Assembly: GCA_959347315.1 (NCBI GenBank)
Contig: OY365808.1
Coordinates: forward strand, 4,483,188 to 4,547,187
Direction: 5' to 3'
DNA length: 64,000 nucleotides
Source: Bimastos eiseni
Taxonomy: Eukaryota > Annelida > Clitellata > Crassiclitellata > Lumbricidae
The position numbers were made by a program, and so were the translations under genes. Shown piece by piece: positions 23,151 to 35,382 of this stretch (positions within the stretch are counted from its first letter, which is position 1; the number at the start of each line of letters is the position of its first letter). The notes below the pieces were generated by a model that searched no databases, was not told the DNA's origin, and was given only the letters and a program-made list of their open reading frames with translations.

Positions 23151-24789
23151 TATAATTATGTATCTCGGAGTTTGTGGAACGCATATCTGCACTTATTGAA
23201 TGCGTCTATGTCAGAGGCCGATTATTGTATAGGCCCTATTTAGTTTTTGTTTCCTTGATTTGTCTAATAATTTGTTTAATTTATTGAAGAGCTTGCTATA
23301 GATAGTAATATTCGATCCCTAGTTCGATTTCTGCTGCAGTTTTTGACCTTCTTCATTTAGTGATAATTATTTACTAAAATCTGCGTCAATTTGTTAATAC
23401 TGATTATTCATAAGGCGCAAACATTCACGGATGTTTAACTATTTGATAAAAGTTTGTAAATGCTGAACGTTTCAGTCATGCATTGAGTTTTTCTCTTCAA
23501 AAGAAACAAATCCTGACTGTTTAATGCTCTAAACCAATACATGGATGGCTTGTAAGTACTTGGTTTATTGTAACCTAGAGATATATCTCAACAGAAGAGG
23601 TAGCTCAAAAGAGAGAGATAGCCAGATATGTGGGCACAAATTAGAAACAGTGGCTATAGTGTGGAAGGTGTTTATAATTACATCTTCGAAAGCGGGAACG
23701 GAGAGAGCTTAGGCCGTAAGAATAATGATAGAATTTATGAAGGGGCTGTCTTCCCTCAGTTCTTAGTGAAAATAGCATTGGAAAGGTTGAGCGAAGCTTC
23801 GTTACCCTCCCCTTTATCCAGGCTTGGGACTGGTACAACCCGAGAACGTCAATGGCTAAGTTCAGACTTGCAACTAATTCTTTCAATAAATTTCAACAAC
23901 AAAATTCTGAAGAAACTTAAGGGCTACTTTATCCGATGTTCATGATTCGGATTGTATTGTAACTGTTGGCCTACTAATTAAGTGTCTACTGGATTATTAT
24001 AGCGACATGAATGATTTGACATCGATTATGTCATCAGTCCATTGAGAACAAATTTTTGGCTGAAGCCAATGCAAACTGTTTTAAAAATTAATGTAGTTAG
24101 AAAATGCGAGAACTTTGCGAAGGTTAAGGCGATCAACGTCTATTTTTTCATCAACTGCGATTCATTTTCGATTTGCAAGAATACTGACGAATGAGCATCG
24201 TAGACTATTTAACCTTTGAGACGATGGGCAAAATATGAGCTGACGATGATATTGTAGCTCTCCGACAGCGAATTAGTAAATATGGGAATGGCGAATGACG
24301 ACTAGTCAAAATCATCGACAGGATTTACGTGGAGTGAAGAGACTGCTACTATATGCCACGATCAGCCAAAGAGTCATTCAGATTGGGTTAACATCTTTCA
24401 ATAATAATCGATCAACATTTGCCGTATTGAACGAGAGATTAGCGGCCTACGTGTCAGCGTCCGATGTTTTCCAGGCGGTGCTATGTTAATTTTCCTTGCA
24501 TAATACAGACATTCATAGTCATCCAACAGTCAACTGTTTCCTAACTAGATGTGTCAGTTTTAGATTCACAGGGCCTTCTGCAGACATTCTCAATTATCTA
24601 CGTAGACATAGACATGCGCAGTGCGCATGGACCTTACAATGATGACTACCAGGCCAAGCTGATCGGGTGTGAATGAAAGTCTGGATCGTTGGCGTAGGTT
24701 CCGATGCAGATGAGAAACGTGCTTAACTAGATAATCGCCAATACTCGCTTCTCATAACACTACTATCTTTATCTCCCTCTGTCTCACGC
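23151..24789. other. Non-coding
   Basis: No gene is recognised; a 105-codon open frame at 23628-23945 shows no known motif and has no splice or neighbour support. Confidence 0.4.
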
Positions 24790-25010
24790 TACCCGTCCAC
24801 CCGTCCATTCATCCATCCATCTATCCATCCATCCACTCATTCATACATCCACCCATTTTTCATTCATCCATCCATCTATCCATCCATCCATCCACTCATT
24901 CATACATCCACCCATTTTTCATTCATCCATCCATCTATCCATCCATTCATCCACCAATCCATCCGTGCATCTATCCATCCGTACATCTATTAGTCCCTCC
25001 ACATCCATCC
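24790..25010. repeat. ATCC microsatellite with a duplicated ~75-bp block
   Basis: ATCC/ATCT repeats; the phrase CACTCATTCATACATCCACC recurs about 60-70 bp apart (24834, 24893), showing block duplication within the array. Confidence 0.8.
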
Positions 25011-26139
25011 ACATATGCATATATCCCGTCTATCACGCTCATTCGCTAATGTAATGCAGTCTTGAACTTAAGATTTGACATAACATTCAAATTGCTTATC
25101 CAACACAGGCTACCTCAGCCTTAATCTGACCATCTAGTTTGGGATCGCCATCGATTGATGCCTTCTGCATTAGATATTGGCGCCATATAAATACCAATGA
25201 TCACACGTTCATATCTGCTAAAACAGAAGCGAAGAGTTAAGTATCCGTCCGTCCATCAAAGAGAGAGGAAGACATTGTCCAGTTTGACCTTTGGAGCATG
25301 CGATCGGTCAACCAAGCGATGACAAGGCGTTTATTGCGACCATGGAGAACAAAATAATGATAGACTCGGATGGTAATACATGTACGCATATATAATTTTC
25401 TACATACATATTTATATGTAGGCCCTATGTATATTTATACATATATGATTATATGCAAAAGATTTCAAATGATTAAACTATATTACGTGAAGACCATAAA
25501 TTATGATATATCAACATATTTATAGAAGGAAATTGATAGCCAATCGCGACCGAAAGCACAGAATTCGCGGGGTTTTAACATAAATTTTAACATAAACAGA
25601 TAAATCAATAACTGACTATAATCAACAATCATTCCTTTTAATAAAATGGGCGACCTAATTATGACAATGTGAGACAGTCACTTGACAAACTTATTCGGTC
25701 ACTAGACTCACTGCTAGTAAATAGCATTGTTAGGCTAGAGGCAGTCATAATTTTACACGTAGGTGTATAATGTGGGTGTGGTCTGTGTGTGTGTGTGCGC
25801 GCGCGCGCGTGTGTTTGTAGGATGTGTTCGTGTGTGATATTATTTTTATGTGTGAGGCATATATGCAATATATAAAATGTATTTCAATGTGCTTGTGAGC
25901 ATACGATACATTTATATCCGACACGACATATGTTATATATAAGAAGAAAACAATTGTTGGAATTATATACCGTCTCTATTGTTTGTGTGCATACGGATGT
26001 AATGGCTGCGGTCATCGCTTGAGGGTGCAGAGGGCGCTATATAAAGCGTCCAATCAATTAAGTGAACGCCTCTGCTCCCACGAGAGGGAACAATTGAAAC
26101 GAATGAACATACAAATGAAGGAGAGATGGATAGAGGGAG
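25011..26139. other. Non-coding, with a TG/CG dinucleotide tract
   Basis: No gene. At 25783-25813 GTGTGTGTG passes into GCGCGCGCGCG and back to GTGTGT, an alternating purine-pyrimidine tract able to adopt Z-DNA. GAGGGCGCTATATAAAGCG at about 26030 resembles the LINE tail motif. Confidence 0.5.
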
Positions 26140-26219
<80 letters not shown>

Positions 26220-26640
26220 ACACACACAGACAGAGAGAGAGACAGACACAGAGAGAGAGACAGACAGACAAACAGAGATAGAGATATGGGGGAGTCGGAG
26301 GGAGGTGGGGAGAGAGATAGGGAAGATATTGCGAACGAGAGATATTTGTGCATTTAGAGGGAGAGAGAGAGGCAGATAGACAGACAAACAGAGGATAAGG
26401 AAGACAGACAAACAGACAGACAGTTAAACAGACAGAGATGCAGAAAGAAACAAGGAGAGACAGACAGACAGACAGACATACAACAGTGACAGTGACAGAG
26501 AGACAAAGAGACGGTGAGACAGAGGGATACAGAAGGAGACAAAAGGAGACAAATAAACAGAACAACGGGCAGATAAACAGAAAGAGACACAGAGACAGAG
26601 ACAGAGACAGAGACAGAGACAGAGACAGAGGTAGTGGACA
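26140..26640. repeat. GA, CA and GACA/CAGAGA microsatellites
   Basis: About 75 bp of pure GA (26140-26215), then CACACA, GACAGACA and a CAGAGA run (26586-26632). Long serine/leucine or arginine/glutamate frames on both strands, up to 255 codons, are repeat artefacts. Confidence 0.85.
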
Positions 26641-28975
26641 CGCAGAAGAAATTAATTGCGACTGTCGACTCAGCCTGCGTACCAGTTGGGTATCGCGTGT
26701 CCACAAAGAGAAGGACCCCCATCTGTCCACCTGTCATGCATGACCGCATCAGACCACATACCGACAAACGTCATAGCCTTAGCGTGCAAGAAACAGACAC
26801 GAATTTCGACTTCAGTTTGACCCCATCCTTTAAACCGGAATGATTATTTGCCCTGCCCTCTTCCATCTAACGGGGTTGGGGTAGAGTAGATGCGTGGAAT
26901 GATGACCGATGCCATGGTCAATGTCCAGCCGCGAAGAGCAAACTCTTCCATAATGAGAGTAGACCTCAATAGACAAGTGCACGGAAAACGTAGTCTGCTT
27001 ACAAAGGCGGGATCGTGTATATGATGCATATACCGTGTGTATAATGGCACATTAGATATGATATGATGGAGTTTGCTAAATAGATCTTTACAGGATAAAC
27101 GTATTGAATGATCAGTCAACTACACGGTGTAACTACTCATTCACTGGTGTGAATGACTTGCGTATACATTTCGGCTGTACAGAACAACAGGTCTAGGCCC
27201 TTAGTACTTATTTTCTTGAAATTAACGAGAGAACGCCCTCTGTATCTTTCAGTAGTCTAATGTGACTACTTTGCGGTAAGCGATAACCTTAGCGACATTG
27301 CACTCCAATATGCTGCACTGGGTGATAAGCAGTTTTCGAGACTAGGCGATTCTTGCATCCAACGACGCACAAATATTAAAACATGCATTTGCACAAATTT
27401 CATTATCATAGAACTGACACATTTTGCATATTTCATGCGCATTTAACGATAACAGTTACTGTTCTCTGTCAACCTTTAGCCAACCGATTGATTTAGAAAC
27501 TCGCGGACGAGAGAACTCCCGACTACCGCACATGATTGGAGAGCGGAAGAGAGAGAGGGGAGAGCCGTGACACTAAGGGGTGTTCTGTTACTTCACATAG
27601 TCGCTTGTTGGAAGGTCGACCGTTATGTTCTTGAACGTGCGGGGCGAATTCGTTCCGTAATATCATCGTATAAATTAGATTTTGTTTAAAACATGCATGA
27701 CATGCAGACTTGTCGGCACTTTTATGCGTCGCTCAGGACATCAACGAGGGAACGCAACATAGGCGAACGGAGACGCGGTATTATACACGCGATAGGAGAG
27801 CGCAAATGTTATGGAAAGGCCCGGCCGGTGAATATTTCATGAATAACTGTTAGTGTTGCAATAGATCCCTTTTATTCCATTTGTTCTATTGGACAGGCTA
27901 ATTAAATAGGCTGCGTTTTCAGCTTAATGTAATGACGTATCACCGTCTGGTTTTTGCCAAGATTAATGATCCCTTCAGCCGCTGCCTCAGCCGCACAGGC
28001 GCTATATTAATAACAGTTCATTCCGTCCCCCGTCGGTTCAGAGTAAACGCCTCTGGTCGTCATTGCTGAAACAACGGTGTACCGCCATTGCAGACGATCG
28101 ACTGCTTAAAAATTAATTGAGCGACTATAGGCCTACGTTGGCCGCTGTATACGTTGCGTCCAGCCTTCTTCTTGTTCTTCAGTATGCTCCATTCCTTAAA
28201 TACTGCTCACGGGACCTCTGGGTCCAAAGCGGAATTAGCAAACGTCTATTCACTTCCTTCGTTCTCTCTTCATGTAGTCCATAAAATTAATAAGTGACGT
28301 TGATTCTTTTCTCAAAGCATCATTTCTATTTTGAATTGCCAACTTCCTAACTTTGCTTCTTTCTTTCTTCTTTCCTTCCTTCCTTCTCGTGTGTGTTTGT
28401 AATAAGTTTATTTAACGACGCATCCATGACAAGGATGATTCGCGCCTTCCCTCTCGTCCTCACGGTACTCACTATATAGGCAGCTCTGAAATACCGCGCC
28501 AGACAATATGCCAGCGCAGCAGTCAATCGTCCCCGGATTTTGACATAGCACTGGAACAATACGAAAAGCTTGGCGGACTTCATTTGGTACAGTGCCACAC
28601 TGCCAGTAGATGAACCGGTTTCCTTGGTGTTTTTTGTGGACGCCAAGAAATTTTCAAAGATCTGCATTACATTACAATGCATATACATAGGTCTATAATT
28701 TGTTTTTATATTTTGTACCTGAGGTAAATACTGATCCTTCAGGTTGATAAAGCTATTCTCCGGAGAGAGACAGATGGTTTTCTGGATTTACTTTACACTC
28801 GGCAAGATCCGGTTGCACAAACGAGCCACGGAACGCAATAGAGTTGAAACGCCGCACCTTGGCTGACAAGCGCTGAAGTAAGTAGCGCGTATCTTTTGGT
28901 TCTCCGGTGACCATGGCTATGCGGCGCCCTACATGTAGCTCTCTGACGAATTCGAGCTCGGCAGCATTGTTATTG
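26641..28975. other. Non-coding; possible regulatory stretch
   Basis: No gene is recognised. The part at 27480-28120 has balanced composition and several homeodomain-like core words (CTAATTAAAT, TTAATGAT, TTAATT), in contrast to the repeat-rich flanks. This could be a conserved cis-regulatory element, but only comparison with related genomes can tell. Confidence 0.3.
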
Positions 28976-28997
28976 TTATTACTATAATTATTTTTAC

Positions 28998-29046
<49 letters not shown>
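28976..29046. repeat. ATT trinucleotide microsatellite
   Basis: A run of ATT units with a few interruptions; on the minus strand it reads as polyasparagine inside a spurious 127-codon frame. Confidence 0.85.
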
Positions 29047-29047
<1 letters not shown>

Positions 29048-30707
29048 GTTTTATTAAATGACAGGTTAAAATCAAACACAACGCTCCAGCTGTTTGCTGA
29101 ATAGCTGCTCTTTATGGCAAACATGAAGGAATACATAGACCTAATAATATTATATTATGGATAGAATTTGAAAAGTTGAATATACTGATCTGCTGCATGT
29201 GAAGCTCCAAAAACGAGAAACAACCCTGGGATGAATCTAAGACTAAGAGCAGGCACACCCTCTTCCATCATGGATCCGGTTCTGTTAAAGACACCAGATA
29301 ATTATGGAGCGAGAGAACAACCAGGTGAGAAATCACGGAATGAAGTGTCAAGTGACATCTCTTAAATTAAATCGCATTTCACAGGCTTATAAATTATAAA
29401 TTGAATATATAAAAATTTTAGTCCTTCTTACGTTCTTTTACCTGCCTGTTAATTAGTATTAAAACGTATCAATGCACAAGATAACGTTTCTTGCATAATG
29501 GTAATAATACTATTTAGTCGATTCGAGTTCCTATATAGTTCGAATCGTGCTGCAGTTAACTACTTCCAAGTAGTTAGTACACTATTAGGACCAATGTGAA
29601 ACGCAAAACAGCGCACGACTGTTTCCATGCTTTTATTGAATGCATTCGTGTCTGCATGTAGTGGTATGTCCCTCTGTTTCGTGTAGCTCATTTAGAAGCG
29701 TATACGTCGGGACGAACTACAGAGAGTCCATCGTTTTCGGTGAGCCAAACAGCGCTAAGCATCGAGCGAGCAGAATGTCGCTTACTTACAACAGAGCGCT
29801 TGAGCGATGAGTAGCGCGTTCGTCTTATCTGACAGCTCGAAGCGTTGACTGCATATTTTATGACACGGCGTTTGTCGCGACGCTTTGAAGGCGATCGGGC
29901 AAAACGCTCTTCGGAAATTGAAGACCACGACCGCTAATTATTTCACGTCAGACAACGGCTTTCAAGTTGGACGACGTTCCATTAACCGCCAGAGTGGGGG
30001 GCCTCGTCGTCGTACGGGATGGGGAACTGGAGTACCGGCGGGGACGTGGTATACCAGCGTCATCGGTGGTCAACCCTTCCGTCATCAATCGTTGGCGAAA
30101 GAGCACAAATCACGATTCTTGAAGCGTTCGAACGCCGGCTTTTTCCGAAAGACAATTATTTGGAGAGCGAATAAAAATTAACTTAATTGTCGTCGTTGTT
30201 TGGATGGGTCGGGCCCGGCCGATCGGACGGTGGGCGAATGAGGATGGAAGAGCCGTTAATGGACGCCCGGAGTCCGCGGGGAACCCTACGTTATGCGGCG
30301 GCTGACCGGTGAGGGGAAGGGCGGGCGAGGCGGCTGCCGACGGCGCTGGCCCGCCGCTCATCCGTTACATTCAAGGCAATCATTTTATGCGGCTTCGGAG
30401 AACAATTGCTCTAATCGCCGTCTCCATGTGAGGAGCGCCGCCGATGGTGCTGCGATCGGTGGTAGCGGGCCACCACCGCCGCGGGTGACGCCCATTGACT
30501 GAGGGGCCCGGCCAACAAGGGGGCCCGTGGGACGTATTTCGTCAAATACGGCCGAACCCCCTCTGGCGGTGAATGGGTTCATTACACCGTCCGATTGGTC
30601 ATCATGTCCATCATTTATAATATGACAAAACTATTACCGCGGGCACGGGTGGCCAATAATCGCCCCATTAGCCCTCTGTATCAATATACAACGCCTTTAC
30701 CCTACAG
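29047..30707. other. Non-coding; CpG-containing GC-rich patch at 29.88-30.56 kb
   Basis: About 680 bp (29880-30560) are clearly richer in GC and CpG than the neighbourhood. Short frames occur on both strands, none recognisable. It could be an unmethylated regulatory region or an unrecognised 5' exon. Confidence 0.35.
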
Positions 30708-30865
30708 ACTCTCTCTCTCTCTCTCTCTCTCTCTTACTGTCTCCCTCTCCCTCTCTCTCTCTCTCTCTCTGGCTTTGTCTCTTTCTCTATGTATGTGTGT
30801 GTAGGTGTGTGTAGCTGTGTGTGTGTGTGTGTGTTGTGTGTGTATAGGTGTGTGTGTGTGTTTGT
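30708..30865. repeat. TC then TG microsatellite
   Basis: CT repeats (30708-30785) are followed by TGTGTG/GTGTAG repeats (30790-30865). Confidence 0.85.
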
Positions 30866-32424
30866 TGTCCCCAACGGAGCATTAAACATAGACTATCCTT
30901 CAGACAAGACTGCAGTTTCATGCTAGAGCTATAAAAATCAGACATAAAAAGTCCATTGGTGATGAATGGGTCGACGACGATGACCCTATCGATACCAACA
31001 ATAAACACGCATCATATATTATCAGGTCACGTTGTTCATTCACTGCTAGCTGAAAACGATGCTTCTCGAAGAATATCTTAAGCTTTTAATGTCAGCCGCC
31101 ATTGCAAACGTGGCCAACATCATAATAATTGCACAAAAAGATATATATTCTTAATTTTTTATGACAATATATAGGCTCTACATATAACTCATACATATAT
31201 ATATATATATATACAGTTTAATATATGTATTGTATAGCTACAGTTTTTTTCGCCTGACTGATAAGCATAATTATTAATGTAATACAGACATGTTCAAATG
31301 GCAACTCGATTCCATAATCCATCTGTAACCTACAAATAGGCCTACTTACCGCGGAGAGCGTCTAATTACTGGTGTCTTAATATAGATCTTGATAAATAAA
31401 AATATATAAATATAACTGCTATTTGATTTAATGATCTTCCGCCCATCTTTACTCCCTCCGTCACCCTTCATCGCTTCCCGTATTAATTAGGCCCCTAAAT
31501 TCTTCAATGTAGATGTTTATGATAACTGGTGGATTACTGGTGAGAGAGAGTTATCCATGGTTTGCAAGGAGCTGACCCCGTTTGGAATCCTGTGGTCTCC
31601 TCTGGCGCTCTTCTCACAGTCGGTATTCTTTCCTCCAGATGTTCTTCTAACTCAATTGGTTGTTCCTTGACCCTCGTTTTCAGATTTTCCCTATCCCATC
31701 CATTCTTCCCTAAATTCTGCTTCCTTGGGAACTTTTATTCACTGTCATTGACACCAGGTATGGAGTACATAAAAAGTAAAGCAATTCAATTAAAAACTAA
31801 TTTCGCGCTAGATTGTCTGCCTGTGAAATATTTCGATCATGCATTTTCCTGAGCCATATTTTACATTAATCAGTTTTTAGCGACATTTTGCGCCTGTTTG
31901 GACAATTGACAGCGATCCTGAATTATCAGTTCCTCGTTTCTCTTGCTTCGTTCAAACAGCCTTCGTTGGGTCAATTTCACGTCATCAAATGCATTGAGAC
32001 ACACATGTGACGTCAGTTTCAAGATTGAATTAACAACGTCATTAACGGCTTAAATTAATGGCGTAACGAAGAGCCCAGTTGAATCGAAGCCATTGTAGGT
32101 GAATAATTATTTCGGATTGCTTAACTGAAAATGGAGCCAGTTAATTTTAGGTAAGCATCAATATTAATGTAGAACATCGCCCAACAAAACTTCATACTCA
32201 TAATCATTGTACATGTAACTATTATTATTATTTTTATTACTATGATTATTATTAGGCCTATTATAATTATTATGTTTATCCCTATCATTTGGTCTACTAT
32301 TAACATTCGGAATATTATCATCAAGCATTTATTAAGCGCCACTACACCTGATGAACGAGTTTCACTCAATCGATGTCGCTGCCGCGCTGAGCGATTGTCA
32401 GGGAACAACTTGCTCATGTAACTT
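30866..32424. other. Non-coding
   Basis: No gene is recognised. A TA run occurs at 31194-31214 and an ATT/AAT-rich stretch at 32219-32275. Confidence 0.4.
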
Positions 32425-33735
32425 CCCAGAGGAAGAGGAAGAGGAGAGGGAGGAGGAGGAGAAGAAAGAGGAAGAGGAAGAGGAGAGGGAGGAGGAGGAG
32501 AAGAAAGAGGAAGAGGAAGAGGAGAGGGAGGAGGAGGAGAAGAAAGAGGAAGAGGAAGAGGAGAGGGAGGAGGAGGAGAAGAAAGAGGAAGAGGAGAGGG
32601 AGGAGGAGGAGAAGAAAGAGGAAGAGGAAGAGGAGAGGGAGGAGGAGGAGAAGAAAGAGGAAGAGGAAGAGGAGAGGGAGGAGGAGGAGAAGAAAGAGAA
32701 AGAGGAAGAGGAGAGGGAGGAGGAGGAGAAGAAAGAGGAAGAGGAAGAGGAGAGGGAGGAGGAGGAGAAGAAAGAGGAAGAGGAAGAGGAGAGGGAGGAG
32801 GAGGAGAAGAAAGAGGAAGAGGAGAGGGAGGAGGAGGAGAAGAAAGAGGAAGAGGAAGAGGAGAGGGAGGAGGAGGAGAAGAAAGAGGAAGAGGAAGAGG
32901 AGAGGGAGGAGGAGGAGAAGAAAGAGGAAGAGGAAGAGGAGAGGGAGGAGGAGGAGAAGAAAGAGAAAGAGGAAGAGGAGAGGGAGGAGGAGGAGAAGAA
33001 AGAGGAAGAGGAGAGGGAGGAGGAGGAGAAGAAAGAGGAAGAGGAAGAGGAGAGGGAGGAGGAGGAGAAGAAAGAGGAAGAGGAAGAGGAGAGGGAGGAG
33101 GAGGAGAAGAAAGAGAAAGAGGAAGAGGAGAGGGAGGAGGAGGAGAAGAAAGAGGAAGAGGAAGAGGAGAGGGAGGAGGAGGAGAAGAAAGAGGAAGAGG
33201 AAGAGGAGAGGGAGGAGGAGGAGAAGAAAGAGGAAGAGGAGAGGGAGGAGGAGGAGAAGAAAGAGGAAGAGGAAGAGGAGAGGGAGGAGGAGGAGAAGAA
33301 AGAGGAAGAGGAAGAGGAGAGGGAGGAGGAGGAGAAGAAAGAGGAAGAGGAAGAGGAGAGGGAGGAGGAGGAGAAGAAAGAGAAAGAGGAAGAGGAGAGG
33401 GAGGAGGAGGAGAAGAAAGAGGAAGAGGAAGAGGAGAGGGAGGAGGAGGAGAAGAAAGAGGAAGAGGAAGAGGAGAGGGAGGAGGAGGAGAAGAAAGAGG
33501 AAGAGGAAGAGGAGAGGGAGGAGGAGGAGAAGAAAGAGGAAGAGGAGAGGGAGGAGGAGGAGAAGAAAGAGGAAGAGGAGAGGGAGGAGGAGGAGAAGAA
33601 AGAGGAAGAGGAAGAGGAGAGGGAGGAGGAGGAGAAGAAAGAGGAAGAGGAGAGGGAGGAGGAGGAGAAGAAAGAGGAAGAGGAGAGGGAGGAGGAGGAG
33701 AAGAAAGAGGAAGAGGAGAGAGAGGAGGAGCAGCA
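32425..33735. repeat. Polypurine minisatellite, 39-bp and 33-bp units, about 35 copies
   Basis: The + strand is almost pure A/G. The main unit is 39 bp (GAGGAAGAGGAAGAGGAGAG plus GGAGGAGGAGGAGAAGAAA); a 33-bp variant lacks one GAGGAA step and a third variant has AAAGAG in place of GAGGAA. Their order repeats in blocks, so higher-order duplication has occurred. All units are multiples of 3, which leaves frames of 542 codons (+, E/R/K) and about 500-537 codons (-, S/F or L/P) open. None is likely a gene. It ends about 370 bp before the DRC10 start codon. Confidence 0.93.
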
Positions 33736-34101
33736 GGAAGAGGAGGAGCAGGAGGAGAGGGAGAAGGAAGAGAGAAGGAGGAGGAGGAAGAGCACGAAGG
33801 AGGAGGATATAAGGAGGAAGAGGAGAGGGAGAAGGAAGAGGAGAAGGAGGAAGAGTAGTGGAGGAAGGAGAAAGAGGAGATGGAGGAGGAGCAAGAGGAG
33901 TGGGAGGATGTGGAATAGGAGAGGGAGAAGGAGTAGGAGAAGGAGGACCGACCGACAGACCGACCAAGAGACTTACTGACTGATTGATAAAATGTGACTT
34001 ATTGAAATACCGTACTTCAGTATGCACGTAGGCAGTAAAGAAGACTTAACAATTTCTAGTAACTGTTCCAAGAGATCGTTGAATTGCAGTAACCTTGTAG
34101 G
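33736..34101. other. DRC10 upstream flank
   Basis: Degenerate purine-rich sequence to about 33970, then about 130 bp of ordinary sequence. TTGTAG directly before the ATG could be a splice acceptor for an upstream non-coding exon. TAA at 34090-34092 is in frame upstream of the start. Confidence 0.35.
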
Positions 34102-35382
34102 ATGAAGGGAGACGTGGAGGGTGTCCCTCTCCACCTCCAGCTGCCTTCATCGTTGCGTCAAGGCCGTTCCGGCGACCCCTACACGGTCCTACATCCTGCC
34201 CTCAAGGATCTCGCACTGGTCGATTCGACCCGAGTCCTGTCCGCCTTGGACGAGGCCATCTGGCGAGTGGACATCATCACCGCGTTGGGTCAGGTCTCTC
34301 GCAATGTCAAGGCCTTGGATACGGTCCTCGGATCGACGCTCGTCGGCCTAGTAGACCGGCACCAGCTGGTCGTCGAGACCCTGGGCGACCTCAAGGCACG
34401 GTCGGAGATTATCGAGAAGCTGGCGTCGTTCCAACTGATGGAAGCCTACTACAAGGGCCCAATGCTTTCATACAAGTCGATGGATCTGAGTCAAATGGAT
34501 CTGACATCGCTCCAGTCCTTAGCGCAGTCGCCGGTGGAGCCCACCGAGGATACGGATGTGGAAGACTGGAAGAACGTTCCGTGGGGAAGGATGATGGAGC
34601 TAGTTCCGTCGGTGGCCGGGTCTTCCACGGACACTGTAGCACAGATCAAGCGACGGATGAAAGCAGAGGATGAGGCGGCGCGACGTGGAATCACTCTGAA
34701 CTCCGAGGGCGGCGCTGTTGGCGACGATGATGATGATGGCGATAGTGCGTTTACCTTGAAGTCTTCAAGGAGTCGAACCAACCTGCTTCAGAGGGGTTCG
34801 GGCACTGAAGAGGACAGCGATGAGAGGTTGGGGAAAGCAAACGAACAGTTGAGCAAGACAAGGGGTAAGGTAAGCCCGATTTTGGAGTACGTTCAGCATG
34901 TTCACGAGATCGGATCGTTCGAGCTCCTCAAGTCGCAGCCGTCCCTACTCGAAGCATTGGGGTATAGACCGAGCCAGACCGAGAGTCTCCCGTGGGCGCC
35001 GATACAGGACTTGGAAAGCAGCTCCATCCACGTACAGATCGACGAGATCTTGAAGGCGAAGGCCTTGCGGACGAGTCTACGGCTCGTGCAGGACCAGCTG
35101 ACGAAGTTGGTCCGTAACATTCTGAGGGCCTTCCGTCTGAATCCAATGGCCGTCTCGACGGTCGTTGAGAACAAACAGCGGACGGATCCAGCCGAGGAGT
35201 TCATCGTCTTCATGAAGGATTTGCGCCAGGTCTTGCTCCAGCGCCTGCTCACGACGACGAAGGAGGAGCAGGCGAGGGCAGAGTACATGGCGGAGGTGGC
35301 GCGCAGGACGGATGATTACGATCAGCTCCAACAGAGACTCTCTGACGAGATTCAGCAAGTCTTTCGGGACAAGTACACGAAG
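34102..35382 (+). CDS. DRC10 exon 1 (N-terminal two thirds)
   Basis: 427 codons. Residues about 36-100 (DSTRVLSALDEAIWRVDIIT and on) and about 310-427 (AEEFIVFMKDLRQVLLQRLL and on) align with the human N-terminal region. Between them lies a low-complexity stretch with a GDDDDDGD run and many Ser/Arg (about 195-260). An internal AAGGTAAGC at 34867 is a strong donor-like sequence but is read through in frame. The donor is AAGGTATGG. Confidence 0.9.

Noticed and set aside
24790..25010. CRISPR-like array (regular repeats)
   Set aside because: It is an ATCC microsatellite in animal DNA; there are no unique spacers and no cas genes.
25963..26767. Frames of 255 and 137 codons on the minus strand
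   Set aside because: They are leucine/serine/cysteine strings from GA, GACA and CAGAGA microsatellites.
28753..29136. 127-codon frame with polyasparagine
   Set aside because: The Asn run is the ATT microsatellite; the rest shows no motif.
32351..33979. 542-codon Glu/Arg/Lys-rich frame and the ~500-codon Ser/Phe and Leu/Pro frames opposite
   Set aside because: They arise from the polypurine minisatellite; long frames are open in more than one phase on both strands and none has a non-repetitive domain.
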